15,698 nt of DNA from an uncultured Collinsella sp. (GTDB taxonomy: Bacteria > Actinomycetota > Coriobacteriia > Coriobacteriales > Coriobacteriaceae), in NCBI GenBank assembly GCA_902469555.1, contig CABRDB010000046.1, forward strand, positions 1-15,698, in the 5' to 3' direction. Both the position numbers and the translations under genes were made by a program. Each line of letters opens with the position of its first letter. Position 1 is the stretch's first letter. The notes under the pieces were generated by a model. That model searched no databases. It saw only the letters and a list, made by a program, of their open reading frames with translations, and had not been told where the DNA came from. Of the stretch, positions 5,973 to 13,155 are shown one piece after another.

Positions 5973-8294
5973 ATGCCTAAAACGCTTTTAGTATTTCCCC
6001 CAGGATGGAGTCCAGTGGGGCCGTATCTTGCCTTGCCTGTTTTGAAGTCATATCTTCAAGAGGTTGAACAATACAAAGTTGACATTGTTGACTTAAACGT
6101 GGAATTTTACGATGACCTCCTATCTTTTAGACATGTCGCAGAGTGCTGTAAAAGGTATCGGGAATCAAAGGATTCGTTTAGTTCGAATGTTCAATTAACA
6201 ATCGAGTTGATACAAAAGTCGGCACTTAATGTTGACGAGGCAAAAGATATTTTCAGATCGAAGAGATACTTTAATCTAAAAGAAAGACAATATGCTGAAA
6301 ACATTTTTAGAAATGCACTCTATATCATAAATCACGTCTCATATGGAGTTAAATACACGTTCAACTCCATAGATCTGCCCTATGATTATTATTCGACACC
6401 AGAAATAATGAAATCGCTTGCGGATACCTTGCATAATCCGTTTATTTCCTTCTATGAAACCGCCTTTCTTAAGCGTATTCAGAGGGAAAAAATCGAGTTT
6501 ATTGGGATTTCGGTGAGCGGCTGTTTCCAATTGATTTCTGCAGTTACGTTAGCGAAACTGATTAAAGAAGAATGTCCATCTGTTAAACACGTCTCATTGG
6601 GCGGCAATTACATTACTCGTTTAGCAGATGACTGCATGAAAGAATGGCATCCCTTTTTTGAATACATTGATTCGATAATGATGTATGACGGCGAAGAGCC
6701 GCTTGCACGTCTTCTTGAGGCTCTTGACTCTGGTGATGACAATCTCGACTGTGTTCCAAACCTTTGCCATGCTAAAGGTGGAAAGATATATAAAAACCAT
6801 CGGATTGAGCAAACATTTATCAACGATACAGTTCCCGATTTCGATGGCTTCGCCCTTTCTAAATACTTCATGCCTGAGCTAATATTGCCGGTTTATTCCT
6901 CTAGGCAGTGTTTTAATCATTGCGCCTTCTGCACCATTCCCGGTGCTACCGGTGGTTGTTACCGAAAGATGCCTATATCGAGAGTATTTGAAATAATGTG
7001 TCGGTTAAATGAAAAATACGGCACGAGAGTTTTCTCTTTTGTGGATGAAACATTCGAAGGCAAAAGAATGGAGCAACTCGCGGATGAAATAAACGCATCG
7101 GGAAAAACGTTTTTCTGGCATGGAGAAACGAGGTTCTCTCCAACCCTAAGTACAGACGTTTTTAACAAGATATACCAAAGTGGATGTAGGCAGATTCAGT
7201 TTGGCCTCGAGTCATACAACCAAAGAGTTCTTGATCTAATGAAGAAGAACACGAGAGTTGATTGGATTGATCGCAATATCCATGATTGTCTCAATGCGGG
7301 TATTCCTGTTCATCTATTTTTTATGATTGGCTTTCCGACCGAAACTAAAGAAGAGGCTCTGAACACCTTAGCTTATACAGAGAATGTTTTGAATTATTCA
7401 AAACAGGTATGTGGTGTTCCATATTCCACGAGAGGATTTACGAATTTTGGTCTCGTTATGGGGTCGGATGTTTGGAATCATCCCGATAAGTATGGTGTCT
7501 CTGTAATGCCGAAGTCCCAATATGAGGATTTGCGCCTCGAAGTGGATTATGTTTCAGGCACTGGTTTAACTTTAAATGAAGCAAAATCCTTATCTGATGA
7601 GCATCATATTGATTTTTATATGCAAGAGGTCATAAACGGTAGCGACACAATTGACTTGCCCCAGCGGCTTCATATTTCAGAGGTGACCTGGATCCTAGAT
7701 TCTATTCACGCTGTCAGGTATAAGGGACATTTGACCAAAGTAAAGCGACGGCTAACTAGTCTAAATCCAGCTGATCGAATCTGGCTGGATTCCAAGACCT
7801 CTGTCGTGCTCGTTGAGCCATTTGCCTACTTCTATAATTCTGAATACCATCATGTCTATGCTGTTTCCCAGTTGGTATACCTTAAGTTGGCCCGTTTATT
7901 GGAGGCCGATTGTAGCATTTCTCTTATTCTTGATCAGGGCGACCTCGAGCTGACAAGGGCGATAGAAGAACTGTTGCATTATGGATTGCTGAATACAAAT
8001 ATCGATGCCGATTATGTAATGCACGATAATGGTTTTCAATTGGTTAAAAGTTCGTTTGTTAAAGAAGTCGGACGCTCAAAAGAGGGGTTAAGAGTACTGC
8101 TGAGTTGTGCCACCCATAGAATGTGTGCGGTTAATGATTTTTCGTTCGCTTTGCTTTCGTTGTTTGAAAAGCCGATTACTAAGAACGAGGTGCGCGACAT
8201 TTTGAAAAAAGAGGGACTATTGGCAAACGAGGAGCAATTAAACAAGTTGGTTGATAATTGCATGAAAGCAGATATACTACAATTGATTAGATAG
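5973..8294 (+). CDS. B12-binding-domain radical SAM enzyme with PqqD-like C-terminal segments
   Basis: A 773-aa soluble enzyme, probably a peptide maturase. The N-terminal part looks like a cobalamin-binding Rossmann domain (LLVFPPGWSPVGPYLALPVL at residues 5-24, then IEFIGISVSGCFQLISA and VSLGGNYI to about 214, and YDGEEPLARLLEAL at 238-251), split by a helical insertion of about 120 residues. The radical SAM core begins with CFNHCAFC (Cys313, Cys317, Cys320, the 4Fe-4S/SAM ligands), then FSFVDETF (354-361), QFGLESYNQRVLDLM (409-423) and FFMIGFPTET (449-458). Residues about 615-680 and 705-773 each resemble a PqqD/RRE-type winged helix, the second most clearly (VNDFSFALLSLFEKPITKNE to KADILQL). 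There is no SPASM-type Cys cluster at the C-terminus. Cobalamin use is uncertain because the DxHxxG motif is not visible. The reaction could be methylation, epimerisation or crosslinking of the downstream peptide. Size and layout recall B12-type 'bacteriocin maturation' radical SAM proteins. The ribosome binding site is weak; translation is probably coupled to the MFS gene. Confidence 0.85.
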   Translation: MPKTLLVFPPGWSPVGPYLALPVLKSYLQEVEQYKVDIVDLNVEFYDDLLSFRHVAECCKRYRESKDSFSSNVQLTIELIQKSALNVDEAKDIFRSKRYFNLKERQYAENIFRNALYIINHVSYGVKYTFNSIDLPYDYYSTPEIMKSLADTLHNPFISFYETAFLKRIQREKIEFIGISVSGCFQLISAVTLAKLIKEECPSVKHVSLGGNYITRLADDCMKEWHPFFEYIDSIMMYDGEEPLARLLEALDSGDDNLDCVPNLCHAKGGKIYKNHRIEQTFINDTVPDFDGFALSKYFMPELILPVYSSRQCFNHCAFCTIPGATGGCYRKMPISRVFEIMCRLNEKYGTRVFSFVDETFEGKRMEQLADEINASGKTFFWHGETRFSPTLSTDVFNKIYQSGCRQIQFGLESYNQRVLDLMKKNTRVDWIDRNIHDCLNAGIPVHLFFMIGFPTETKEEALNTLAYTENVLNYSKQVCGVPYSTRGFTNFGLVMGSDVWNHPDKYGVSVMPKSQYEDLRLEVDYVSGTGLTLNEAKSLSDEHHIDFYMQEVINGSDTIDLPQRLHISEVTWILDSIHAVRYKGHLTKVKRRLTSLNPADRIWLDSKTSVVLVEPFAYFYNSEYHHVYAVSQLVYLKLARLLEADCSISLILDQGDLELTRAIEELLHYGLLNTNIDADYVMHDNGFQLVKSSFVKEVGRSKEGLRVLLSCATHRMCAVNDFSFALLSLFEKPITKNEVRDILKKEGLLANEEQLNKLVDNCMKADILQLIR

Positions 8295-8307
8295 AGGAGG
8301 TTTCTAC

Positions 8308-8418
8308 ATGGACGTTATTAACAAAGATCTCTTGGAGCAACTGAAAGAGTCTCAGGAAGAGGGCGTCGTGGTAGAAGTGTTCGACTTTGAGGACTACATG
8401 GATAAATTCTGCCATTAG
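8308..8418 (+). CDS. 36-aa peptide, candidate precursor for the radical SAM enzyme
   Basis: A 36-codon ORF that is easily missed by gene callers. It starts 13 nt after the radical SAM stop, behind the near-perfect ribosome binding site AGAGGAGG (8293-8300) placed 7 nt before ATG, far stronger than those of the two genes before it, which suits a product made in excess of its enzyme. The peptide has an amphipathic Leu/Glu-rich leader-like start (INKDLLEQLKESQEEG, residues 4-19), a Val-rich strand (VVVEV, 20-24) and an aromatic, acidic C-terminus (FDFEDYMDKFCH, 25-36) ending in Cys35-His36. It has no signal peptide and no double-Gly cleavage motif. Candidate modification sites are Phe25, Phe27, Tyr30, Met31, Phe34, Cys35 and His36. 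By context it is a RiPP or peptide-cofactor precursor; no known precursor family is recognised. A terminator follows 24 nt later. Confidence 0.72.
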   Translation: MDVINKDLLEQLKESQEEGVVVEVFDFEDYMDKFCH

Positions 8419-8442
8419 TTTCGGAATTTACTTGCCTCGCTT

Positions 8443-8476
8443 AAAGGAGAAGTCGATTATTGATTTCTCCTTTTTT
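8443..8476 (+). terminator. Rho-independent terminator of the radical SAM operon
   Basis: AAAGGAGAA (8443-8451) pairs with TTCTCCTTT (8465-8473) over a 13-nt loop and runs into six T (8471-8476). It marks the end of the operon directly after the 36-aa peptide gene and supports that gene as the last member of the unit. Confidence 0.85.
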
Positions 8477-8606
8477 AATTAAAGATATTTTTGGAATACA
8501 TGCTCTTAGCACAGGTTGGCGTCTCAGTAAACTGGGTGGTTGCTTTGGCTAGTTAGAGATATGTGAACGTCCGTTAGACTGAATCTCAGGGTAGAAGGGG
8601 CCTCCA

Positions 8607-10607
8607 GTGTCCAGATCAACAAGGCAATGCTGCGTTTCGGCTAAAAAGAACGATGGCTTTTTGCGTGTGGCGGCGGCGTCGCCGCAGATTCGCGTCGCCG
8701 ATGTCGAGGGTAATGCCGAGGTTGCGCTGGTGGCTGTTCGCGATGCTGCCGAGCGCGGCGTTCGCGCGCTGGTGCTGCCCGAGCTTAACCTGACCGGTTA
8801 TACCGCGGCCGATTTGTTCCATAACCGCACACTGCTGCATGCCTGCGAGACCGCACTGGCACATATTCTCGACGAAACTCGCGAGCTGCCGATTGTCTTT
8901 ACCGTCGGTCTTCCCGTTGCGGTTGCCGAGAATATCTACAACTGCGCCGCCGTGTGCTGCGCGGGCGAGCTTTTGGGCCTCACGGCCAAGAAGTATCTGC
9001 CCAACTATGGCGAGTTCTACGAGCGCCGCTGGTTTGCTCCGGCTCCTGCGGATCCCGTGTGGGTTGAATTTGCCAGTCAGGGTCCGGTCCCGCTGGGTTC
9101 GGGGCTTGTCTACCGTTGCTGTGATGAGGGCGCTGAGGACCTGGTGCTGGGCGTTGAGGTCTGTGAGGACCTGTGGGTGCCGGCGCCCCCTTCGACCGAG
9201 ATGGCGCTTGCCGGTGCGACGGTGATTCTCAACTCGTCGGCTTCGGACGAAATCATCGGTAAGGCAGATTACCGACGCAGCCTCATATCCAACCAGAGCG
9301 CGCGCCTGTACTGCGCCTATGCCTATGCGGACGCGAGTGAGGGCGAGTCCACGACCGATATGGTCTTTGCGGGCGAGAACCTCGTCTATGAAAACGGATC
9401 TAAGCTCGCCGCCACGAAGCTCCTCACCTGCGATATGGCGGTGGCCGATGTCGATCTTGACCGCCTGGTTGCCGAGCGCCGTCGCTCGACGACGTGGACA
9501 CGCGCGGACGATGCGCCGGAGGACACGACCGTTGAGTTTTCGTTTGAGGGTGTGTTGGCCGAAGAGCCTGTCCTGCGCGATGCCTGCGATATCGACCGCG
9601 TTTTCCCGCGCGCGCCCTTTGTGCCGGCCGACCATGGCGACCTGGCCGAGCGCTGCGAGACCATCCTCGACCTGCAGACTGCCGGCCTCAAGACCCGCCT
9701 TGCCCATACGGGTACCAAGGCTGCAGTCATCGGTCTTTCGGGCGGTCTGGATTCCACGTTGGCGCTGCTTGTGACCGTGCGTGCCTTCGATGCACTGGGG
9801 CTGCCGCGCACGGGCATCACTGCCGTGTCCATGCCCGGCTTTGGCACGACGCATCGCACCAAGTCGAATGCCGAGTCGCTTGCCCGCGACCTGGGTGTGG
9901 GCTTCCGCGAGGTTTCGATTCACGCGGCCGTGGAGCAGCACTTTAAGGATATCGAGCATGACCCTGCTGTGCAGGACGTGACCTACGAGAACAGCCAGGC
10001 TCGCGAGCGTACACAGATCCTGATGGATCTGGCCAACCAGGCCGGCGGTTTTGTCATCGGCACGGGCGACCTGTCGGAGCTGGCGCTCGGCTGGGCTACC
10101 TATAACGGCGACCACATGAGCATGTACGCCGTCAACGCGAGCGTGCCCAAGACGCTTGTGCGCCATCTGGTGCGCTATGCGGCTGATGTCTTTGGCGGGC
10201 GTATTGCCGAGGTCTTGCTCGATATCCTCGATACGCCGGTGTCCCCCGAGCTTCTGCCGCCCACGGGCGACGGCGAGATTGCGCAGAAGACCGAGGATTT
10301 GGTGGGTCCGTACGAGCTGCACGATTACTTCCTCTACTACCTGCTGCGTTTTGGCTTTGAGCCGGGCAAGATCTACCGCATGGCGCTCAAGAGCTTCGAG
10401 GGCGTCTACGACGTCAAGACCATTCACGCGTGGCTACGCACGTTCTACCGTCGCTTCTTTGCCCAGCAGTTTAAGCGCAGCTGCCTGCCCGATGGCCCCA
10501 AGGTGGGCTCGGTCACGCTCAGCCCGCGCGGCGATTGGCGCATGCCGAGTGACGCCAGCTCGCGCCTGTGGCTCGCCCAGATCGACGCGCTCAATGCAAT
10601 TGACTAA
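8607..10607 (+). CDS. nadE: Glutamine-dependent NAD+ synthetase
   Basis: A 666-aa two-domain enzyme that makes NAD+ from deamido-NAD+, ATP and glutamine, the last step of NAD synthesis. The N-terminal nitrilase-type glutaminase carries the Glu/Lys/Cys triad: Glu59 in LPELNLTGY, a Lys at 128-129 in KKYLPNYGEFYERRW, and Cys186 in GVEVCEDLW. The C-terminal synthetase domain has the ATP pyrophosphatase P-loop SGGLDS (378-383) and the later GTGDLSELALGWATYNGDHM motif. The length fits the long actinobacterial form, which takes ammonia from glutamine through an internal tunnel. The GTG start at 8607 is backed by AGAAGGGG (8593-8600), 6 nt upstream. The 188-bp gap before it holds the operon terminator but no promoter I can call. 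GC-rich codon use marks the return to core chromosome. The long minus-strand ORF opposite it is a shadow. Confidence 0.97.
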   Translation: MSRSTRQCCVSAKKNDGFLRVAAASPQIRVADVEGNAEVALVAVRDAAERGVRALVLPELNLTGYTAADLFHNRTLLHACETALAHILDETRELPIVFTVGLPVAVAENIYNCAAVCCAGELLGLTAKKYLPNYGEFYERRWFAPAPADPVWVEFASQGPVPLGSGLVYRCCDEGAEDLVLGVEVCEDLWVPAPPSTEMALAGATVILNSSASDEIIGKADYRRSLISNQSARLYCAYAYADASEGESTTDMVFAGENLVYENGSKLAATKLLTCDMAVADVDLDRLVAERRRSTTWTRADDAPEDTTVEFSFEGVLAEEPVLRDACDIDRVFPRAPFVPADHGDLAERCETILDLQTAGLKTRLAHTGTKAAVIGLSGGLDSTLALLVTVRAFDALGLPRTGITAVSMPGFGTTHRTKSNAESLARDLGVGFREVSIHAAVEQHFKDIEHDPAVQDVTYENSQARERTQILMDLANQAGGFVIGTGDLSELALGWATYNGDHMSMYAVNASVPKTLVRHLVRYAADVFGGRIAEVLLDILDTPVSPELLPPTGDGEIAQKTEDLVGPYELHDYFLYYLLRFGFEPGKIYRMALKSFEGVYDVKTIHAWLRTFYRRFFAQQFKRSCLPDGPKVGSVTLSPRGDWRMPSDASSRLWLAQIDALNAID

Positions 10608-10675
10608 GGTTGGCTAAATTGAACCAATGCGGGGTTTGTAAGCGTTACACTTTTGCAATCTGATGGCCCGTATCG

Positions 10676-10706
10676 CGCGGCGCTCTTGTCGGAGCGCCGC
10701 GTTTTT
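10676..10706 (+). terminator. Rho-independent terminator after nadE, possible leader attenuator
   Basis: CGCGGCGCTC (10676-10685) pairs perfectly with GAGCGCCGCG (10692-10701) over a 6-nt loop, then five T (10702-10706). It lies 68 nt after the nadE stop but only 19 nt before the aminotransferase ATG, a gap holding little more than the ribosome binding site. A promoter for the next gene must therefore lie upstream of the hairpin or within it, so the hairpin may also act on aminotransferase expression. Confidence 0.9.
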
Positions 10707-10725
10707 CATATCGAAAGGTGGCACC

Positions 10726-11889
10726 ATGCAGGCATCGCAGCGTCTCGACCGCTTTGGCGCGGAGGTCTTCGCCTCGCTCAACAACAAGCTTCTCGCGCTG
10801 AAGGCTCAGGGCAAGACCATTTACAACATGAGCGTGGGCACGCCCGACTTTAAGCCGTACGACCATGTGGTCGAGGCGCTGACCCAGGCCGCCCAGGACC
10901 CCGAGATGTGGAAATATGCCCTGCGCGATCTGCCCGAACTCAAGCAAGCCGTGTGCGATTACTATGAGCGTCGCTTTGGTGTCTCCGGCATTACGCCGTC
11001 TATGGTGCAGTCGTGCAACGGCACGCAGGAGGGCGTGGGCCATTTGGGCCTGGCCCTGCTCGATCCGGGTGACACCATTTTGGTTCCCGATCCGTGCTAC
11101 CCGGTCTTTGAGGCGGGCGCCAAGATCGCCGACGCCAAGCTCGAGTACTACCCGTTGGTCGCCGAGCATAATTACCTGCCCTATGTGGCGGGTATCGATC
11201 CCGAGGTGGCCGATCGTGCCAAGTATATGATCGTGTCGCTGCCCGCAAACCCGGTCGGCTCGGTGGGCACGCCCGAGGTCTACGAGGAGATCATCGCTTT
11301 CGCCCGCGAGCACGACCTGCTCATCGTCCATGACAACGCGTACTCCGACATCGTGTTCGACGGCGAGCCGGGCGGCAGCTTCTTGCAGTATCCCGGTGCG
11401 CTTGAGGTGGGCGTGGAGTTCTTCTCGCTTTCCAAGTCGTTTAACGTCACCGGTGCGCGTATCGGCTTTTTGGTCGGCCGCGAGGACGTGGTCTCTGCCT
11501 TTGCCAAGCTGCGCGGCCAGATCGACTTTGGCATGTTCTTCCCGATCCAGAAGGCTGCTATCGCCTGCCTGAACGGTCCGCGCGATGAGGTCGAGGCGCA
11601 GCGTCTGAAGTACCAGGAGCGCCGCGATGCCCTGTGCGACGGTCTTGAGGGCCTGGGCTGGGAGCGTCCCAACGCGCATGGCTCCATGTTTGTGTGGGCC
11701 AAGCTTCCCGGTGGTCGCACCGATTCCATGGCGTTTTGCGAGGAGCTCATGGAGAAGGCCGGCGTTGTGGTGACGCCGGGTGCGAGCTTTGGTCCTTCGG
11801 GCGAGGGGCACGTGCGCATGGCGCTGGTCTTGCCGCCCGACCAGATTGCTTTGGCTGTCGAGGCCATTCGCGAGGCGGGCCTGTATTAG
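10726..11889 (+). CDS. Class I/II PLP-dependent aminotransferase
   Basis: A 387-aa fold-type I aminotransferase, cytoplasmic and expected to be a homodimer. Visible PLP residues are Lys237 in SLSKSFNVTGARIGF (Schiff base), Asp203 in VHDNAYSD (pyridine nitrogen), Asn175 in PANPVGS, Tyr206, and Arg245 (phosphate). A C-terminal Arg in GHVRMALVLP would hold the substrate carboxylate. YNMSVGTPDFKPYDHV near the start is the usual substrate-entry element. The sequence resembles the LL-diaminopimelate / methionine / aromatic aminotransferase group; the donor and acceptor cannot be settled here, so no symbol is given. ATG 10726 is preferred to the upstream ATG at 10663 because AAAGGTGG (10714-10721) precedes it, and the upstream extension reads through the terminator hairpin. 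Neighbours nadE and ldh do not point to one pathway. Confidence 0.93.
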   Translation: MQASQRLDRFGAEVFASLNNKLLALKAQGKTIYNMSVGTPDFKPYDHVVEALTQAAQDPEMWKYALRDLPELKQAVCDYYERRFGVSGITPSMVQSCNGTQEGVGHLGLALLDPGDTILVPDPCYPVFEAGAKIADAKLEYYPLVAEHNYLPYVAGIDPEVADRAKYMIVSLPANPVGSVGTPEVYEEIIAFAREHDLLIVHDNAYSDIVFDGEPGGSFLQYPGALEVGVEFFSLSKSFNVTGARIGFLVGREDVVSAFAKLRGQIDFGMFFPIQKAAIACLNGPRDEVEAQRLKYQERRDALCDGLEGLGWERPNAHGSMFVWAKLPGGRTDSMAFCEELMEKAGVVVTPGASFGPSGEGHVRMALVLPPDQIALAVEAIREAGLY

Positions 11890-12032
11890 AAAGGTATTTC
11901 AGCTCGTCAATAGCTCGAAACCGATTTCGTGCAGTTATTTTACGATTTCTGCAAACAATTTCGGTAAACGGTCGATTTTTGGCTGCGAATAGGAGCATAA
12001 TCAAAGTCCCGATTGGATGTATTGGGATTACG

Positions 12033-12065
12033 GCAAGCCGCTCGGGTCGTTCTCGGGCGGCTTGC
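12033..12065 (+). promoter_or_regulatory. Hairpin in the ldh leader
   Basis: GCAAGCCGC (12033-12041) and GCGGCTTGC (12057-12065) form a perfect 9-bp stem with a 15-nt loop, ending 26 nt before the ldh ATG. No T-run follows, so it is not a classic terminator; it may stabilise the mRNA or affect ldh translation. The rest of the 201-bp gap (11890-12032) is AT-richer and probably holds the ldh promoter (CATAAT at 11995-12000 is a -10 candidate). No clear Rex-type operator was seen. Confidence 0.45.
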
Positions 12066-12090
12066 TTGTGGAGAGAGATGGGAGTTTCTA

Positions 12091-13041
12091 ATGGTTAACG
12101 AGAAGAAGGTCGCTATTGTCGGCTGTGGTTTCGTTGGTTCGTCTTCGGCGTTCGCGCTGATGCAGAGTGGTCTGTTCTCCGAGATGGTCCTCATCGACGT
12201 GGACAAGAACCGCGCCGAGGGTGAGGCCCTGGATATCGCGCACGGCATGACGTTTGCCGAGCCGATGAAGATCTACGCCGGCGATTATTCCGATGTCGCC
12301 GACGCCGCCATGATCGTCGTCACCGCCGGTGCTGCCCAGAAGCCCGGTGAGACCCGCCTGGACCTGGTCAACAAGAACGTCAACATCTTTAAGTCCATTA
12401 TCCCCGAGATTAAGAAGTCCGGCTTCGACGGCATTCTGCTAATCGTCTCCAACCCGGTTGATGTTCTGACCTATGCTGCCATTAAGATGTCCGGCCTGCC
12501 CGAGGGCCATGTCATCGGCTCCGGCACCGTGCTCGACACTGGCCGTCTGCAGCAGATGCTTGGTGCCCACGTCGAGGTTGACCCGCGCGATGTCCAGGCC
12601 TATGTCATGGGCGAGCACGGCGACTCCGAGTTTGTCGCTTGGTCCAGCGCCCAGGTTGCCGGCGTTCCGCTGAACACCTTCTGCGAGCTTCACGGTCATC
12701 TGGAGCATGAGGCTGCCGAGAAGCGCATCGCCGAGGACGTCAAGAACTCCGCCTACACCATCATCGAGAAGAAGCACGCCACCTACTACGGCGTCGCCAT
12801 GGCCGTCAAGCGCATCTGCACTGCCGTCATGCGCGATGAGCAGACCGTTCTGCCTGTCTCCTCGCTTATGGTGGGCGAGTACGGCCTGTCCGATCTTGCC
12901 ATCTCCATGCCGACGGTCGTTGGCCGTGACGGCGTTGTCTGCCGCGTCCCCGTGCCGCTGAACGATGACGAGCAGCATGAGCTTACCGCCTCCGCCAAGG
13001 CCCTCAAGGACATCATCGACAGCGTCGACTTCTCCTGCTAA
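12091..13041 (+). CDS. ldh: L-lactate dehydrogenase
   Basis: A 316-aa NAD-dependent enzyme that reduces pyruvate to L-lactate, regenerating NAD+ in fermentation. The N-terminal Rossmann motif is VAIVGCGFVGSS (Gly11, Gly13, Gly16), with Asp36 at the end of the second strand for the NAD ribose. The active-site loop AQKPGETRLDLVNKN carries Gln83, the residue that marks lactate rather than malate specificity, and Arg89. SNPVDVLTY, LDTGR (Asp149, Arg152) and GEHGDSEF (catalytic His176) complete the site. The length is normal. ATG 12091 has GGGAG (12080-12084) at 6 nt; the longer frame from 12013 crosses the leader hairpin and is rejected. A terminator follows, so the gene is probably monocistronic. 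High use of GCC, ATC, AAG and GTC codons suggests strong expression. Confidence 0.97.
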   Translation: MVNEKKVAIVGCGFVGSSSAFALMQSGLFSEMVLIDVDKNRAEGEALDIAHGMTFAEPMKIYAGDYSDVADAAMIVVTAGAAQKPGETRLDLVNKNVNIFKSIIPEIKKSGFDGILLIVSNPVDVLTYAAIKMSGLPEGHVIGSGTVLDTGRLQQMLGAHVEVDPRDVQAYVMGEHGDSEFVAWSSAQVAGVPLNTFCELHGHLEHEAAEKRIAEDVKNSAYTIIEKKHATYYGVAMAVKRICTAVMRDEQTVLPVSSLMVGEYGLSDLAISMPTVVGRDGVVCRVPVPLNDDEQHELTASAKALKDIIDSVDFSC

Positions 13042-13072
13042 ATCAAGCTCGCGAGAGCGAAAAGCTACAATG

Positions 13073-13108
13073 AAGGCGTCCGGGTCCACACGGCCCGGGC
13101 GCCTTTTT
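13073..13108 (+). terminator. Rho-independent terminator of ldh
   Basis: AAGGCGTCCGGG (13073-13084) pairs with CCCGGGCGCCTT (13094-13105) with one G-U pair, 9-nt loop, followed by T to 13108. It is 31 nt after the ldh stop. The first 31-bp repeat begins at its last T. Confidence 0.92.
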
Positions 13109-13138
13109 GATGTAAAGTAACCTGACCCCAATGCACCA
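13108..13138 (+). repeat. 31-bp interspersed repeat, copy 1
   Basis: This copy shares 27 of 31 bases with copy 2 at 14321-14351, in the same orientation. The shared core is AAAGTAACCTG followed by CCCC and ATGCACCA. In copy 2 the ends TGGTGCA and TGCACCA are inverted repeats; here the left arm is decayed (TGATGTA). It lies between the ldh terminator and the Mbeg1-like start codon, 17 nt from the latter. Confidence 0.8.
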
Positions 13139-13155
13139 TAGTTGATGGGAGGGCC

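Larger units (their letters stand above)
4522..8476 (+). other. Putative RiPP-like operon (DUF2087 / MFS / radical SAM / 36-aa peptide)
   Basis: Four plus-strand genes with overlap or gaps of only 7 and 13 nt, ended by one terminator. Gene order is possible regulator, exporter, B12-binding-type radical SAM enzyme with PqqD-like C-terminal segments, and tiny acidic peptide. The whole block is AT-richer than the nadE-ldh side and uses many AGA, ATA and TTA codons, which suggests horizontal gain. Family knowledge: radical SAM enzymes next to very short peptide genes and a transporter are the usual layout of RiPP and peptide-cofactor pathways. The assignment to such a pathway is inference; no precursor family is recognised. 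Confidence 0.65.

Noticed and set aside
66..8294. Treating the peptidase as a member of the radical SAM operon
   Set aside because: Two minus-strand genes and a terminator separate them, so they are not one transcript; only a functional link remains possible.
8477..8606. Possible riboswitch in the nadE leader
   Set aside because: Only short stems such as CAGT-AA-ACTG are visible; no NAD-class riboswitch consensus was recognised.
8616..10427. Open frame of 603 codons on the minus strand opposite nadE
   Set aside because: It is fully inside nadE, which has all family motifs. The product is rich in Arg, His and Gly with no domain, as expected from the antisense frame of a GC-rich gene.
10645..11811. 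Open frame of 388 codons on the minus strand opposite the aminotransferase
   Set aside because: Antisense shadow; the plus-strand protein has a complete PLP site.
12439..13131. Minus-strand frame of 230 codons within ldh
   Set aside because: Antisense to a clear lactate dehydrogenase and runs across its terminator.
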